The notes: generated by a model from the letters alone, not told the origin. 64,000 bases of DNA from JAAFHB01 sp942493325 (GCA_942493325.1 OW818689.1:4774001-4838000), one strand, 5' to 3'; shown: positions 43,408 to 51,970, numbered from the stretch's first letter. Made by a program: numbers and translations.

Positions 43408-44775
43408 CTAAATATTGTACGAATAGACTTCCTGATCAGTAAAAATCATACCAGCGCCCACGGTTTCAAATGTGTTTTCATCGATTAAAATAAGACTCCC
43501 GGTCGTCCGGTTTTCGTTGTAATCGTCGTATTTCAATGGTTTTTGGGTTTTTATGGTGATGAGCGCAATGTCGTTCATGTGTATGGTCTTGTCGTCCCTG
43601 CTCTTTTCGAATGTATTGATGTTTATCTTGTAGCGGATGTCCTCGATGCTTGCAACCGTTTCGTTGGTTGTATGGCGTACAATGTATCTGGCACCCACGG
43701 TTAGGGGCCGCACATTGAACCAGCAAACGTGTAACGAAATGAGGGAGCTGAATTTTGGATATTTCTCATTAAGCTTAACGAGCAGATCTCCACGATTTAT
43801 TTCAATGTTACCCTCGAGACGGATTGCGACCGATTGTGGGGTGAATGCTTTACTTAAATGAACAGGACCTTCGTCAATTGCTTTAATGGTGGAGAGCCGG
43901 TTTTGTGGCAAGGCAAGAATGGTATCTCCAACCCTGAATACCCCACCCGCAATCCGGCCCGCATAGCCCTTGTAATCGCTGTGTTTTCCGTTATCCGGAT
44001 TGATGACGTACTGAACCGGGAAACGTGCCGGAAGTTCGTGATCGGTGTTATGCACCGGTATTGATTCAAGCAACTGAAGCAAAGTTACGCCGTTATACCA
44101 GGGTGTATTTACGGAAGCGTCGACTACATTGTCTCCATCTCTGGCTGAAATGGGGATAAAATCGATGTTCTTAAATTTTAAAATCGCTGCAATCTTTTCA
44201 AATTCATTTTTAATCGTGTTGTACACCTCTTCGGAAAAATTAACCAGATCCATCTTATTTATTGCCAGAATTACATTTGGAATTTGAAGTAAGGAGGCAA
44301 TATAGGCATGGCGTTTGGTTTGTTCTACAATCCCATTACGGGCGTCGATCAGGACAATAGCCACATCTGAAGTTGATGCACCGGTCACCATATTCCGGGT
44401 ATACTCAATATGCCCCGGAGTGTCGGCGATGATGAACTTGCGCTTTGGTGTGGCAAAATAGCGGTAAGCGACATCAATTGTAATTCCCTGTTCCCGTTCG
44501 GCACGAAGCCCGTCGGTAAGTAGTGCAAGGTTTATTTCATCGCCTCCCAATCGGCTGCTGGCATCCTTAACCGATTGCATCTGATCTTCAAAAATTGATG
44601 TGCTGTCGTACAGTAACCTTCCGATAAGTGTGCTTTTCCCATCGTCGACACTGCCGGCGGTGCTGAAACGGAGCAGTTCCATATCAAGATAGCCCGAAAG
44701 AGTTGCATCTCCTTCTGTTAAAACAGGGGATGAGAGAACGGATTTATATGCTGAAGTATGTATTTGTTTTGACAT
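43408..44775 (-). CDS. cysN: Sulfate adenylyltransferase subunit 1 (CysN GTPase)
   Basis: A 455-residue translation-factor-like GTPase that, with CysD, makes adenosine 5'-phosphosulfate from sulfate and ATP, GTP hydrolysis driving the reaction. G-protein motifs: STAGSVDDGKSTLIGRLL (P-loop; shown as AGSVDDGKST), EREQGITIDVAYRYF, ADTPGHIEYTRNM, AINKMDLV. Domain II/III sequences VQYVINPDNGKHSDYKGYAGRI and RGDLLVKLNEKYP are CysN-like. It lacks a fused APS kinase (CysC). It is the last gene of the sulfur cluster, 80 bases after the siroheme methyltransferase gene. CysD, normally its neighbour, is not present in the window. Confidence 0.94.
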   Translation of the reverse strand: MSKQIHTSAYKSVLSSPVLTEGDATLSGYLDMELLRFSTAGSVDDGKSTLIGRLLYDSTSIFEDQMQSVKDASSRLGGDEINLALLTDGLRAEREQGITIDVAYRYFATPKRKFIIADTPGHIEYTRNMVTGASTSDVAIVLIDARNGIVEQTKRHAYIASLLQIPNVILAINKMDLVNFSEEVYNTIKNEFEKIAAILKFKNIDFIPISARDGDNVVDASVNTPWYNGVTLLQLLESIPVHNTDHELPARFPVQYVINPDNGKHSDYKGYAGRIAGGVFRVGDTILALPQNRLSTIKAIDEGPVHLSKAFTPQSVAIRLEGNIEINRGDLLVKLNEKYPKFSSLISLHVCWFNVRPLTVGARYIVRHTTNETVASIEDIRYKININTFEKSRDDKTIHMNDIALITIKTQKPLKYDDYNENRTTGSLILIDENTFETVGAGMIFTDQEVYSYNI

Positions 44776-44855
44776 GATTTCGATTTTTTATCAAATGAAG
44801 ATGGATTCAGATTCCAGTTCCTTAAGATGAGTTAATTCCCGGTATTCCATGTTTT

Positions 44856-46016
44856 TCAAATTATTTGTGCAACAGTTTGTAAATCAGCTATACTTATTGA
44901 CTTATTCCGAAAGGAGACCACCTCTCCAATCACAATGATGATCGGAGTTGGAAATTTAAGTTCGGTTAATGTGAGTTCCTCCAATGTGAAGAAAAATGTC
45001 TGCTGATCAGGCATCGAAAGATTGTAAACCATCATTACCGGGATTTCAGGATTTCGGCCCTGTTCAATTGCGTTCCGGGCAATAATGCGAATGTTTGAGC
45101 CGCCCATGTAAATAACCAGCGTATCGGCATCGGGTAGGTGTACATTTTCGGAATGCCCAGATATAAAGGCGATTGAAGAGGAGATTCCCCTGTGGGTGAG
45201 TGGCACCCTGAGCAATGAAGCTACCGCAATTCCGGATGATACACCGGGGATAATTTCAACTTCAATTAAATTACGTTCCAGAAATTCGATCTCTTCACCT
45301 CCGTGGGCAAAAATCATCGGATCTCCACCTTTAAGGCGGACTACTTGTTTTCCTGCTTTTGCAGCCTCGAGAATTAATTGGTTTATCTCATTCTGCTCAA
45401 CACAGTGAAATCCCTTCCGTTTACCAACATATACCTTCTCCGCCTTGTATTTATTAAGGTAATCTTTATCCAGAAGATCATCATGGAAGATGATATCTGC
45501 CAGTGAGAGCGCCCTGTCTCCGCCCAGAGTAAGCAGGTCGGGATTGCCAGGGCCAAATCCAACAAGGGTTATATTCCCAAACTGATTCCGAATGTCGTGT
45601 TTTGCAAAAATCGATTTTAGTTCGGGCCTGCCTGCAAGTGCAACAATTGCCAATTGCTCATCTCCCGCAGGCGGAACCTCATTGATCCCGGGCTTTATAA
45701 AATTTATTGCCGGGCCATTCTGAATTCCGGTATTTACCAATGCGATGACCGAAAGCCTGGAATCTAACGGATAAGACAAATCTGCCACCAGCCGGAGAAT
45801 CAGATCAGCTTTACCTTGTAACAACGCCTGATCGTATTTATCCGGAAAAATGGCTACTGATTTTTTGCCCATTACCAGGTTTTCTTCGTGATGGTAACCA
45901 TTTAACGGCAGTGCGATCAACTCGTATTTCAGATCGGGAAAGCGGTCCAACACCACGGTCACCTGCATTAATGCAAGTGTGCTCTTTCCGGTAATTATTT
46001 TCAACGTGTCGGACAT
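44856..46016 (-). CDS. cobA: Uroporphyrinogen-III C-methyltransferase with HemC-like N-terminal domain
   Basis: A 386-residue protein. Residues about 147-385 are a SUMT/CobA domain that adds two methyl groups from S-adenosylmethionine to uroporphyrinogen III, giving precorrin-2 for siroheme: NITLVGFGPGNPDLLTLGG, FHDDLLDKDYL, VYVGKRKGFHCVEQNEIN, VVRLKGGDPMIFAHGGEE, EIIPGVSSGIAVASLLRVPLTHRG, DTLVIYMGG. Residues 1-145 resemble the first domain of porphobilinogen deaminase (HemC): LKIITGKSTLALMQ against the usual I-R-I-G-T-R-x-S-x-L-A-L-x-Q, and a PDKYDQALLQGKADLILRLVADLSYPL region (shown in part). Key HemC arginines and the dipyrromethane Cys are missing. A putative operator lies 79 bases upstream. 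Confidence 0.88.
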   Translation of the reverse strand: MSDTLKIITGKSTLALMQVTVVLDRFPDLKYELIALPLNGYHHEENLVMGKKSVAIFPDKYDQALLQGKADLILRLVADLSYPLDSRLSVIALVNTGIQNGPAINFIKPGINEVPPAGDEQLAIVALAGRPELKSIFAKHDIRNQFGNITLVGFGPGNPDLLTLGGDRALSLADIIFHDDLLDKDYLNKYKAEKVYVGKRKGFHCVEQNEINQLILEAAKAGKQVVRLKGGDPMIFAHGGEEIEFLERNLIEVEIIPGVSSGIAVASLLRVPLTHRGISSSIAFISGHSENVHLPDADTLVIYMGGSNIRIIARNAIEQGRNPEIPVMMVYNLSMPDQQTFFFTLEELTLTELKFPTPIIIVIGEVVSFRNKSISIADLQTVAQII

Positions 46017-46094
46017 CTGTTTTTAGATATTTTGTTAGTGTAAATTACGGCTATGCAACTGGTTTACGAAATCCCTTGTTATGGGTAAATTGAT

Positions 46095-46112
46095 CTACCC
46101 TGTTTATGGTAG
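46095..46112. promoter_or_regulatory. Putative sulfur-regulon operator, site 1
   Basis: CTACCCTGTTTATGGTAG is a near-palindrome with CTACC/GGTAG arms 8 bases apart. Its first 17 bases are identical, on the opposite strand, to a site upstream of cysJ. It lies about 80 bases upstream of the methyltransferase ATG. An overlapping GGGTA-N8-TACCC pair (46083-46100) shares one arm. Confidence 0.55.
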
Positions 46113-46152
46113 AGTGGTTAAGCTTTAGAATTTCGAAAGTTTAGAAATGTGC

Positions 46153-46629
46153 TTAACCGATCTTTAAAAGACCATCGTTTATGAGTTGCGTGATCTGGTC
46201 GCGTATTGCAACTGACTGATAAACATTCCGGGCGTTGGAGCCCACCGAAATCGTAACATGCCCCTGCTTATGGATAGCAGGTGACACAAAATCGCATAAC
46301 ATGGGCGCATCGCATACACTGGTCAGAATACCAAGATCTTCGGCATCAGTTTTTATCCGGCTGTTCAGGTCGTGATTACCCGTGCAAACGTAGACCAAAA
46401 AGAAACCTTCAAGGTCATTTTTCTCATACTCCTTTTCAATAAAAGTGAAAGGTAACTGCCTGATTTCATCGGTGAAATCGGGAGAAATAACCGTTACGTT
46501 TGTCACAAACCGCGCCATGATGCTTCCCTTATGGGTGGCCACCTTTCCACCTCCGATGAGCAGAATTTTCTTATTGGTCACATTTAACGAAATGGGCAGA
46601 AATTGCAGATCTTCACGATTCATATTCAT
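46153..46629 (-). CDS. Precorrin-2 dehydrogenase / sirohydrochlorin ferrochelatase (SirC/CysG N-domain-like)
   Basis: A 158-residue protein equivalent to the NAD-binding part of CysG/Met8/SirC, which oxidises precorrin-2 to sirohydrochlorin and, in bifunctional forms, inserts iron to give siroheme. The Rossmann motif is ILLIGGGKVATHKG near the N-terminus. TVISPDF, LVYVCTGNHDLN, LCDFVSPAIHKQGHVTISVGSNARN (shown in part as FVSPAIHKQGHVTISVG) are family-typical, including the Asp region used in catalysis. It lacks the C-terminal dimerisation domain of CysG and is shorter than Met8. It is between cysI and the methyltransferase gene, so the siroheme pathway is complete in this cluster. Confidence 0.88.
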   Translation of the reverse strand: MNMNREDLQFLPISLNVTNKKILLIGGGKVATHKGSIMARFVTNVTVISPDFTDEIRQLPFTFIEKEYEKNDLEGFFLVYVCTGNHDLNSRIKTDAEDLGILTSVCDAPMLCDFVSPAIHKQGHVTISVGSNARNVYQSVAIRDQITQLINDGLLKIG

Positions 46630-46698
46630 GTATTTTTTGATATGTCATCTGACGCATCATCTTGTTTGTGAACTTTCGGCTCATGAGGCTTCCGGTTA

Positions 46699-48405
46699 TT
46701 ATTCGTGAAATTTCTTTCCTTCGGTAGTTGCTTTCACATATCCCCGGCGGATGACAAAATCTCCAAAACGTTCATTTTGATCCCTGACTTTGGCATAATC
46801 TTCAAGGATAGGTGATAGTTCGGCAATAATATCCTCTTCCGACAACATTTCCTTGTAGAGCTTATTGAGGCGATCGCCCACGAAGCTGGCGCCCAGATAA
46901 AGATTGTACCTGCCGGGAGCCCTTCCAACCAATCCAATTTCAGCTAAAAACGGCCGGCCGCAACCATTCGGACAGCCTGTCATGCGGATTGTGATGGGTT
47001 CATTGAGCAAACTGTTCGCTTCGAGCACCACATCAATTTTATCGACCAGCGAGGGTAAATAGCGTTCAGCTTCTGCAAAGGCAAGTGCGCACAACGGTAA
47101 TGCTGCGCAGGCAATTGAATTTTTGCGTAGTTGCGACAGGCTTTTGGCATCCAGTAAATTATTCCTTTTCAGGATAATTTCTATTTTTGGCTTGAGCTGT
47201 GCCGGAACCCGGGCGATCACTACATTTTGATTCCCGGTAAGGATAAAACTTCCCGTATGGATTTTTGCCACTTCGCGAAGAGCCGTTTTAGCAGGATAGC
47301 TGGTACGGTCGACCAGCTTACCACCTTCCACAAAAACAGTGTAATGCCAGAACCCATCAGCACCCTGCACCCACCCATATTCGTCACCCAGTGTTGTGAA
47401 TTCATAAGGTCTGGCCTCTTCGGGCTCAATGCTGTGGGTCCGTTTCAATTCGGAGCGGAAATAGTCCAGGCCCAAACGGTCGATTGTATATTTTAACCGC
47501 GCATTTTTGCGATCGGAACGATTACCATGGTCGCGTTGAAACACCAGCACCGCTTCGGACGCTGTTACAATTTTCTCCTTCGGAATAAATCCCACCACAT
47601 CGGCCACTCGGGGATATGTGGTATCCATCCCAAACGTGTAAGCCATACCGCCTCCCACAGTAAGATTATACCCGGAGAGTTGTCCGTTTTCGATAATAGC
47701 TATAAAACCAAGGTCGTTCGACAACACATCGGAGTCATTTCGAGGTGGAATTGCAATAGCAATTTTGAATTTACGGGGCAGATATGTTTTTTCGTAAAGT
47801 GGTTCTTCCTCCTTTTCGCCTCCTTCAATGAGTTTCCCGTCGAGCCAGATTTCATGATAGGCGGCTGTTGAAGGGATGAGATGAGCTGAAATACGTTTTG
47901 CATCTTCGGTCACTTCGGCGTGCAGGGGCGATTCGAAAGGATTGGCAGAGGTCATCACATTTCTGTTCACATCGCCACATGCTGCAATCGTCGTAAGCAG
48001 GGTTTGATTGATTTTCTGCATCGTGGTTTTCAGATTCCGTTTTAATACACCATGAAACTGAAAAGTCTGACGCGTAGTGATTTTCAAAGTTTTGTCCCCA
48101 TATTTGTCTGCCAGTTCGTCCAATGCCAGCCACTGAGCCGGAGTAGTGATTCCGGCTGGAATACGCACGCGGATTAGGAAACTGTAAAGGGGCTCCAGTT
48201 TCTGACGTTTACGTTCGTCGTCAAGATCGCGATCCTGCTGCTGATAGGTCCCGTGAAATTTGATCAGCACCTGGTCCTGTTCCTGCAAAGCCCCCGTGAG
48301 CGGATTGTTAAGGCTTTCAGTGATGGTTCCCCTCAGGTAGTTGCTGTTTTCCTTGATAATCTCTACGGCACCTGGAGGGCCTGATATTTTGTTATTGTTT
48401 TCCAT
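46699..48405 (-). CDS. cysI: Sulfite reductase (NADPH) hemoprotein beta-subunit
   Basis: About 568 residues; CysI reduces sulfite to sulfide by six electrons at a siroheme coupled to a [4Fe-4S] cluster. The ATG at 48405 (MENNNKISGPPGAVE) is preferred to the longer frame overlapping cysJ. Motifs: TRQTFQFHGVLKRNL, GDVNRNVMTSANPFESP, YLPRKFKIAIAIPP, and the cluster cysteines in CAALPLCALA and TGCPNGCGRPF. Length and order fit the E. coli type (570). It follows cysJ by 16 bases and precedes the SirC-like gene by 69. Confidence 0.96.
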   Translation of the reverse strand: MENNNKISGPPGAVEIIKENSNYLRGTITESLNNPLTGALQEQDQVLIKFHGTYQQQDRDLDDERKRQKLEPLYSFLIRVRIPAGITTPAQWLALDELADKYGDKTLKITTRQTFQFHGVLKRNLKTTMQKINQTLLTTIAACGDVNRNVMTSANPFESPLHAEVTEDAKRISAHLIPSTAAYHEIWLDGKLIEGGEKEEEPLYEKTYLPRKFKIAIAIPPRNDSDVLSNDLGFIAIIENGQLSGYNLTVGGGMAYTFGMDTTYPRVADVVGFIPKEKIVTASEAVLVFQRDHGNRSDRKNARLKYTIDRLGLDYFRSELKRTHSIEPEEARPYEFTTLGDEYGWVQGADGFWHYTVFVEGGKLVDRTSYPAKTALREVAKIHTGSFILTGNQNVVIARVPAQLKPKIEIILKRNNLLDAKSLSQLRKNSIACAALPLCALAFAEAERYLPSLVDKIDVVLEANSLLNEPITIRMTGCPNGCGRPFLAEIGLVGRAPGRYNLYLGASFVGDRLNKLYKEMLSEEDIIAELSPILEDYAKVRDQNERFGDFVIRRGYVKATTEGKKFHE

Positions 48406-48421
48406 TTTTTTGGTTTTGAAA

Positions 48422-50224
48422 TCAGTAAACATCAAGCTGTAACCGCTTTTCTTTCTGCATTTTATTTACATACTTCAGGGCATTGTCCTTGCTCATTACA
48501 CCCTGTTTTTCGACAATCGATACGAGTGTGTTCTGAACATCAGCAGCCATCTTTTTCATATCGCCACAGATGTAAAAGTGGGCTCCATCTTCGAGCCAGC
48601 GATAGATTTCAGCACCGTTTTCCTGTAATTTATGCTGTACATAAACCCGTTTGTCGGTATCACGAGAGAAAGCTACATCCATTTTGGATAACGCCCCCGA
48701 TTTTAGAAATTTTTGCCATTCGGTTTGGTACAGGAATTCGGTTTCAAAATTGCGGTTCCCAAATACAAGCCAGCTTTTGCCTTGTTTTGCAGCCTGTTCA
48801 CGATGCTGAACAAATGCGCGGTAGGGGGCAATCCCGGTTCCCGCACCAACCATGATGATGGGCGTTTCGTCGTTTTCGGGCAACCGGAAATTGGGATTTT
48901 TTTCGATAAAAACAGCTATTTTGTTTTCGCTGCCTTTAAATTCGGACAGATAATTGGAACATGTTCCGCGACGAATCCGTCCCCTTTTCTGGTATTCCAC
49001 CACTCCAACGGCCAGGTGCAGTTCTCCGGGATTTGCTTTGGGGCTCGAAGAAATGGAATATAGCCGGGGTTGCAGTGGCCTCAGAATCTTTATCAGGTCC
49101 TGTGCCAACAGTTTCACCGGGAAATCGTGGAAGAGATCGATGATATCCTTCCCGTCAAGGTAATCCTGTAGCTGCACCTGCGATTGTAATATCGAAGTCA
49201 GCTGTTCGTTTGGTGCGAATTCGAGGTACCGTTTGACTACATCCGTCGTTAATTTCGACAGTTCAAAATCGCGTTTAAGGGCTTCAAAGATTGAGATTTC
49301 AGAACCTTTTATTTCCACTTTTTCGTCATGAAGAAGACCTGTGACTGAAAGCACTTCGTTAACGAGATCCGATGTATTCACAGGCATAATGCCCGCCGAA
49401 TCTCCGGGTTCGAATGGGAGGTTGGCATCGAGTTCAATGTGCAGGGTTTTCCGTTCTGAACCACGTCCGTGGAGATTGATCTTCTCGAGCATTTCAGCCT
49501 GGAACGGATTTTTCTTTGTATAGTTCTGTATCGTTGAAGTTTCAACATTTTCAACGGAATAGGATGAGCCATTGACTGCCGATGAGCCATTGATCCCTGC
49601 TGAACCTTTGAAAACAGCAAATGTTGAATTTAACCAATTAAAGGCGGTCTCCTGAAAATCAACATCACAACCAACCATTTCAGTCACCCTTTTTGCTCCC
49701 AGCTTTTCAAGCTGACTATCGAAATCCTTTCCGGTCTGGCAAAATTGGAAGTACGATGAATCGCCCAGACCCAAAACTGCAAAGTTTAAGTTTTCGAGCC
49801 TGGAAACCCGTTTGCCGAAGATGAATTCGTGTAGCTCCTTTGCGGTAAAAGGCGGTTCCCCTTCACCGTGCGTGGAAACAATCACCAGCAAATTCTTTTC
49901 AGACTGTAAATCCCTGGGTTTATAGTCATCCATGTTCTTTAATGTGGCTGCCAGGCCAAAATCAGTGGCCAGTTTTCGTGCTTTCCTGGCCAATCCTTCG
50001 CCATTTCCGGTCCGTGAACCATAAAGAATCGTAATTGGATTATTTCCATTGATAATGACCGATTCATTTTTTATATCAGGAAGGGCCTGTACCTTATTTT
50101 GTGCTGTTAATGCCGACAGGTAACCTGAAATCCAGGCCAATTGCACTTCGTTGAGTGAGGTGGTAAGTAATCTGAATGTCTCAAATTGTTCTGACGTAAG
50201 CGGTGTGCCAAAATGGTTGTTCAT
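48422..50224 (-). CDS. cysJ: Sulfite reductase (NADPH) flavoprotein alpha-subunit
   Basis: About 600 residues from the ATG at 50224; the longer frame begins with TTG. CysJ carries electrons from NADPH through FAD and FMN to CysI. The flavodoxin domain (about 60-205) has ITILYGSRTGNGEGLARK, VIVSTHGEGEPPFTAKE and AVLGLGDSSYFQFCQTG. The FAD domain (about 225-450) has LEPGDSAGI-like PFEPGDSAGIMPVN, PRLYSISSSPKANP and RRGTCSNYL. The NADPH domain has MVGAGTGIAPYRAFVQHR, LVFGNRNFETEFLYQTEW, and ends in RLQLDVY. A run of SAGINGSSAVNGSSYS (about 217-232) is a Ser/Gly/Asn linker. It is the first gene of the cluster. Confidence 0.96.
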   Translation of the reverse strand: MNNHFGTPLTSEQFETFRLLTTSLNEVQLAWISGYLSALTAQNKVQALPDIKNESVIINGNNPITILYGSRTGNGEGLARKARKLATDFGLAATLKNMDDYKPRDLQSEKNLLVIVSTHGEGEPPFTAKELHEFIFGKRVSRLENLNFAVLGLGDSSYFQFCQTGKDFDSQLEKLGAKRVTEMVGCDVDFQETAFNWLNSTFAVFKGSAGINGSSAVNGSSYSVENVETSTIQNYTKKNPFQAEMLEKINLHGRGSERKTLHIELDANLPFEPGDSAGIMPVNTSDLVNEVLSVTGLLHDEKVEIKGSEISIFEALKRDFELSKLTTDVVKRYLEFAPNEQLTSILQSQVQLQDYLDGKDIIDLFHDFPVKLLAQDLIKILRPLQPRLYSISSSPKANPGELHLAVGVVEYQKRGRIRRGTCSNYLSEFKGSENKIAVFIEKNPNFRLPENDETPIIMVGAGTGIAPYRAFVQHREQAAKQGKSWLVFGNRNFETEFLYQTEWQKFLKSGALSKMDVAFSRDTDKRVYVQHKLQENGAEIYRWLEDGAHFYICGDMKKMAADVQNTLVSIVEKQGVMSKDNALKYVNKMQKEKRLQLDVY

Positions 50225-50345
50225 AATTGGATTTGTCAATTGACTTCAATATTGAATTGCATATACCGTTTCAGATATTGTGACTTTATCCGAATCACGG
50301 AATAACGCACTGCAATATTGTTCCAATCCCTGCAGATGTACAATA

Positions 50346-50383
50346 CCTGTTTTGGGTCATTCTATATACCATAAACAGGGTAG
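50346..50383. promoter_or_regulatory. Putative sulfur-regulon operator, site 2 (upstream of cysJ)
   Basis: On the minus strand 50367-50383 reads CTACCCTGTTTATGGTA, identical over 17 bases to the site upstream of the siroheme methyltransferase gene. A weaker related sequence, ACCTGTTTTGGGT, occurs at 50346-50358. The pair is 140-180 bases upstream of the cysJ ATG. Confidence 0.55.
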
Positions 50384-50470
50384 GAGGTGATGCAGAAATC
50401 TGATCATGATCATCCGGCAGGAGTACTCCGGGAAGTTTACAAAAATCAAAAGGAGATCATATTGACCTCC

Positions 50471-50647
50471 TTTTCTTATCTGTGCTTATCTGTAGTATTT
50501 CCCGATTCCCGGAATAAGTCGTGCCGTCGGTGTTCTATTTTTATCAGTGTTCATCTGTCACCGTTAAATGAACACAGATGACACTGATTTAACTGATTTT
50601 CACGGATTTTCTTATCTATGTTTATCTAAAGTATTCCTGATTCCCGG
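50471..50647. repeat. Intergenic repeats: direct ~40 bp pair and inverted 15 bp pair
   Basis: The 50471-50512 segment (tttcttatctgtgcttatct to cccgattcccgg) recurs imperfectly at 50608-50647. Between them, ATCAGTGTTCATCTGT (50543-50558) is the inverse of ACAGATGACACTGAT (50574-50588) with one base difference, giving a hairpin. No coding frame is supported. The region 50225-50672 therefore holds only the operator, these repeats and presumably the cysJ promoter. Confidence 0.7.
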
Positions 50648-50672
50648 GTCAGTCAGCTAATGCATAGAAAAT

Positions 50673-51680
50673 TTATTCAAAAGATACGGGTGATGTTGGC
50701 AACAGCAGTTCTGTCTGTTTTTGAATTTCTTCCCAACGGCTGTCTTCCAGCTCAGCTCCAACAACTTTTATAACTTCGCCGGCCATTATCGAACCGATTA
50801 TTCCGCATTTGCCAAGATCGCATCCCAACGCCAGTCCGGACAGAAATCCGGCTGCAAAATAGTCGCCGGCACCAGTTGTATCAATTACTGTTGATTCGGT
50901 AGCAGGAATATGCCATTTCTGGTTTCCCTGCCGGACAAAAGCGCCCTCTTTACCAACTTTAACCACGGCGATATCACATCTGCCGGCCAGATTTTCGAGC
51001 GCATCTTCGGGCGCCATGCCGGTAAAGGATTTAGCTTCCTCCTCGTTTGCAAATACGATATCAATATAATTATCAACCAGTTCATTGAGAATTTCCTGGT
51101 TGGCCTCAACCACATTGTAGCTCGCAAGGTCGAGAGCAATAGTCAATCCGGCCGATTTGGCCGCAGAGGCGGCAGCCATAATCAGGGCATGGTTGAATAC
51201 AAGGTATCCTTCTATAAAAAAGAGGTCGTATCCTGTAAACAGATCAGCAGTAATGTCATCGGGTCCCATTTCAACGGCAGCGCCCAGGTAAGTTGCAAAA
51301 GTGCGCTCTCCGTCCGGGCTTACAAATCCGACTGCACGACCTGTCGGAAGGTCCAGTTCTTTGAGAACGACATCTATTCCGCGATTGAGCATTTCGTTTT
51401 TGAACAGCATGCCAAGTTCATCGTGACCGATTGCACCCACAAATCCGCACTCCACACCCAATCCGGCGATCCCATTAATGGCATTGGCGACCGATCCTCC
51501 TGTGGCGATCTTAATTTTCAGGTGGGAGATTTCATGTTGAATTAATGATGAAAGCTCACCGTTGACCAGTGTCATACCACCTTTAGGTAAATTTAAGTTA
51601 TTGATAATCTGGTCATCTTCTGACAAGACCATTATATCAACAAGGGCATTTCCGATTCCCAGTATTTTTAGTTTACTCAT
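50673..51680 (-). CDS. PfkB-family carbohydrate/adenosine kinase
   Basis: A 335-residue ribokinase-fold kinase that phosphorylates a sugar or nucleoside with ATP. N-terminal LGIGNALVDIMV and KGGMTLVNGE fit adenosine-kinase-like members of Bacteroidota. The PfkB signature 1 region is TGGSVANAINGIAGLG; signature 2, VIDTTGAGDYFAAGFLSGLA, holds the anion hole and catalytic Asp. Other features are GRAVGFVSPDGERTFATYLGAA and FANEEEAKSFTG. Substrate is undecided between adenosine and a sugar. The -7 box at 51708-51715 is 28 bases upstream; the gene is divergent from tRNA-Asn. Confidence 0.9.
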   Translation of the reverse strand: MSKLKILGIGNALVDIMVLSEDDQIINNLNLPKGGMTLVNGELSSLIQHEISHLKIKIATGGSVANAINGIAGLGVECGFVGAIGHDELGMLFKNEMLNRGIDVVLKELDLPTGRAVGFVSPDGERTFATYLGAAVEMGPDDITADLFTGYDLFFIEGYLVFNHALIMAAASAAKSAGLTIALDLASYNVVEANQEILNELVDNYIDIVFANEEEAKSFTGMAPEDALENLAGRCDIAVVKVGKEGAFVRQGNQKWHIPATESTVIDTTGAGDYFAAGFLSGLALGCDLGKCGIIGSIMAGEVIKVVGAELEDSRWEEIQKQTELLLPTSPVSFE

Positions 51681-51707
51681 TGCGCAGATTATTTTCTGAT
51701 AATTTTA

Positions 51708-51715
51708 CAAATATA
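51708..51715 (-). promoter_or_regulatory. Bacteroidota -7 box (TATATTTG) for PfkB kinase
   Basis: On the minus strand this reads TATATTTG, a full TAnnTTTG match, 28 bases before the ATG at 51680. Confidence 0.55.
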
Positions 51716-51738
51716 TTTCAGATTATTGAAAATCTTAC

Positions 51739-51746
51739 TATTTTTG
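51739..51746 (+). promoter_or_regulatory. Bacteroidota -7 box (TATTTTTG) for the tRNA-Asn transcript
   Basis: TATTTTTG matches TAnnTTTG on the plus strand. Transcription from here would include the structured leader (51788-51858) before the tRNA at 51894. Confidence 0.5.
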
Positions 51747-51787
51747 CAACGCCTTAGAGAAAATAAACAATAAAGCTAAACCGGGTG

Positions 51788-51858
51788 TATTCCTTAGTAG
51801 CTTCCCGAAAGTTTGGGGTTGGAGAGGTCTGACAGCAGACTGGTTTATCTGAAGGAAT
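51788..51858 (+). ncRNA. tRNA-like structured element upstream of tRNA-Asn
   Basis: ATTCCTTAG (51789-51797) can pair with CTGAAGGAAT (51849-51858, one bulge). Inside are two hairpins, CCC...GGG near 51804-51818 and GTCTG-acag-CAGAC near 51827-51840. The first 15 bases, TATTCCTTAGTAGCT, are identical to the bases that open tRNA-Asn (51891-51905). It looks like a decayed or rearranged tRNA copy in the tRNA leader; function, if any, unknown. Confidence 0.4.
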
Positions 51859-51893
51859 TTGAAGATTTGTTCTTAACATTTTGAAAATATTAT

Positions 51894-51967
51894 TCCTTAG
51901 TAGCTCAGTTGGTTAGAGCGGCGGACTGTTAATCCGTAGGTCGTAGGTTCAAGTCCTACCTGAGGAG
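51894..51967 (+). tRNA. tRNA-Asn (anticodon GTT)
   Basis: A 74-nt cloverleaf. The acceptor stem TCCTTAG pairs with CTGAGGA (one G-U), with discriminator G at 51967. The D arm contains AGCTCAGTTGGTTAGAGC. The anticodon loop CTGTTAA, between GCGGA and TCCGT, gives anticodon GTT. The T arm GTAGG-TTCAAGT-CCTAC is canonical. CCA is not encoded. A terminator follows directly. Confidence 0.97.
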
Positions 51968-51970
51968 CTT

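Noticed and set aside
50387..50581. 64-codon open frame upstream of cysJ
   Set aside because: It lies over the operator and intergenic repeats, is not similar to any family I know, and its codons are shared with the repeat units.
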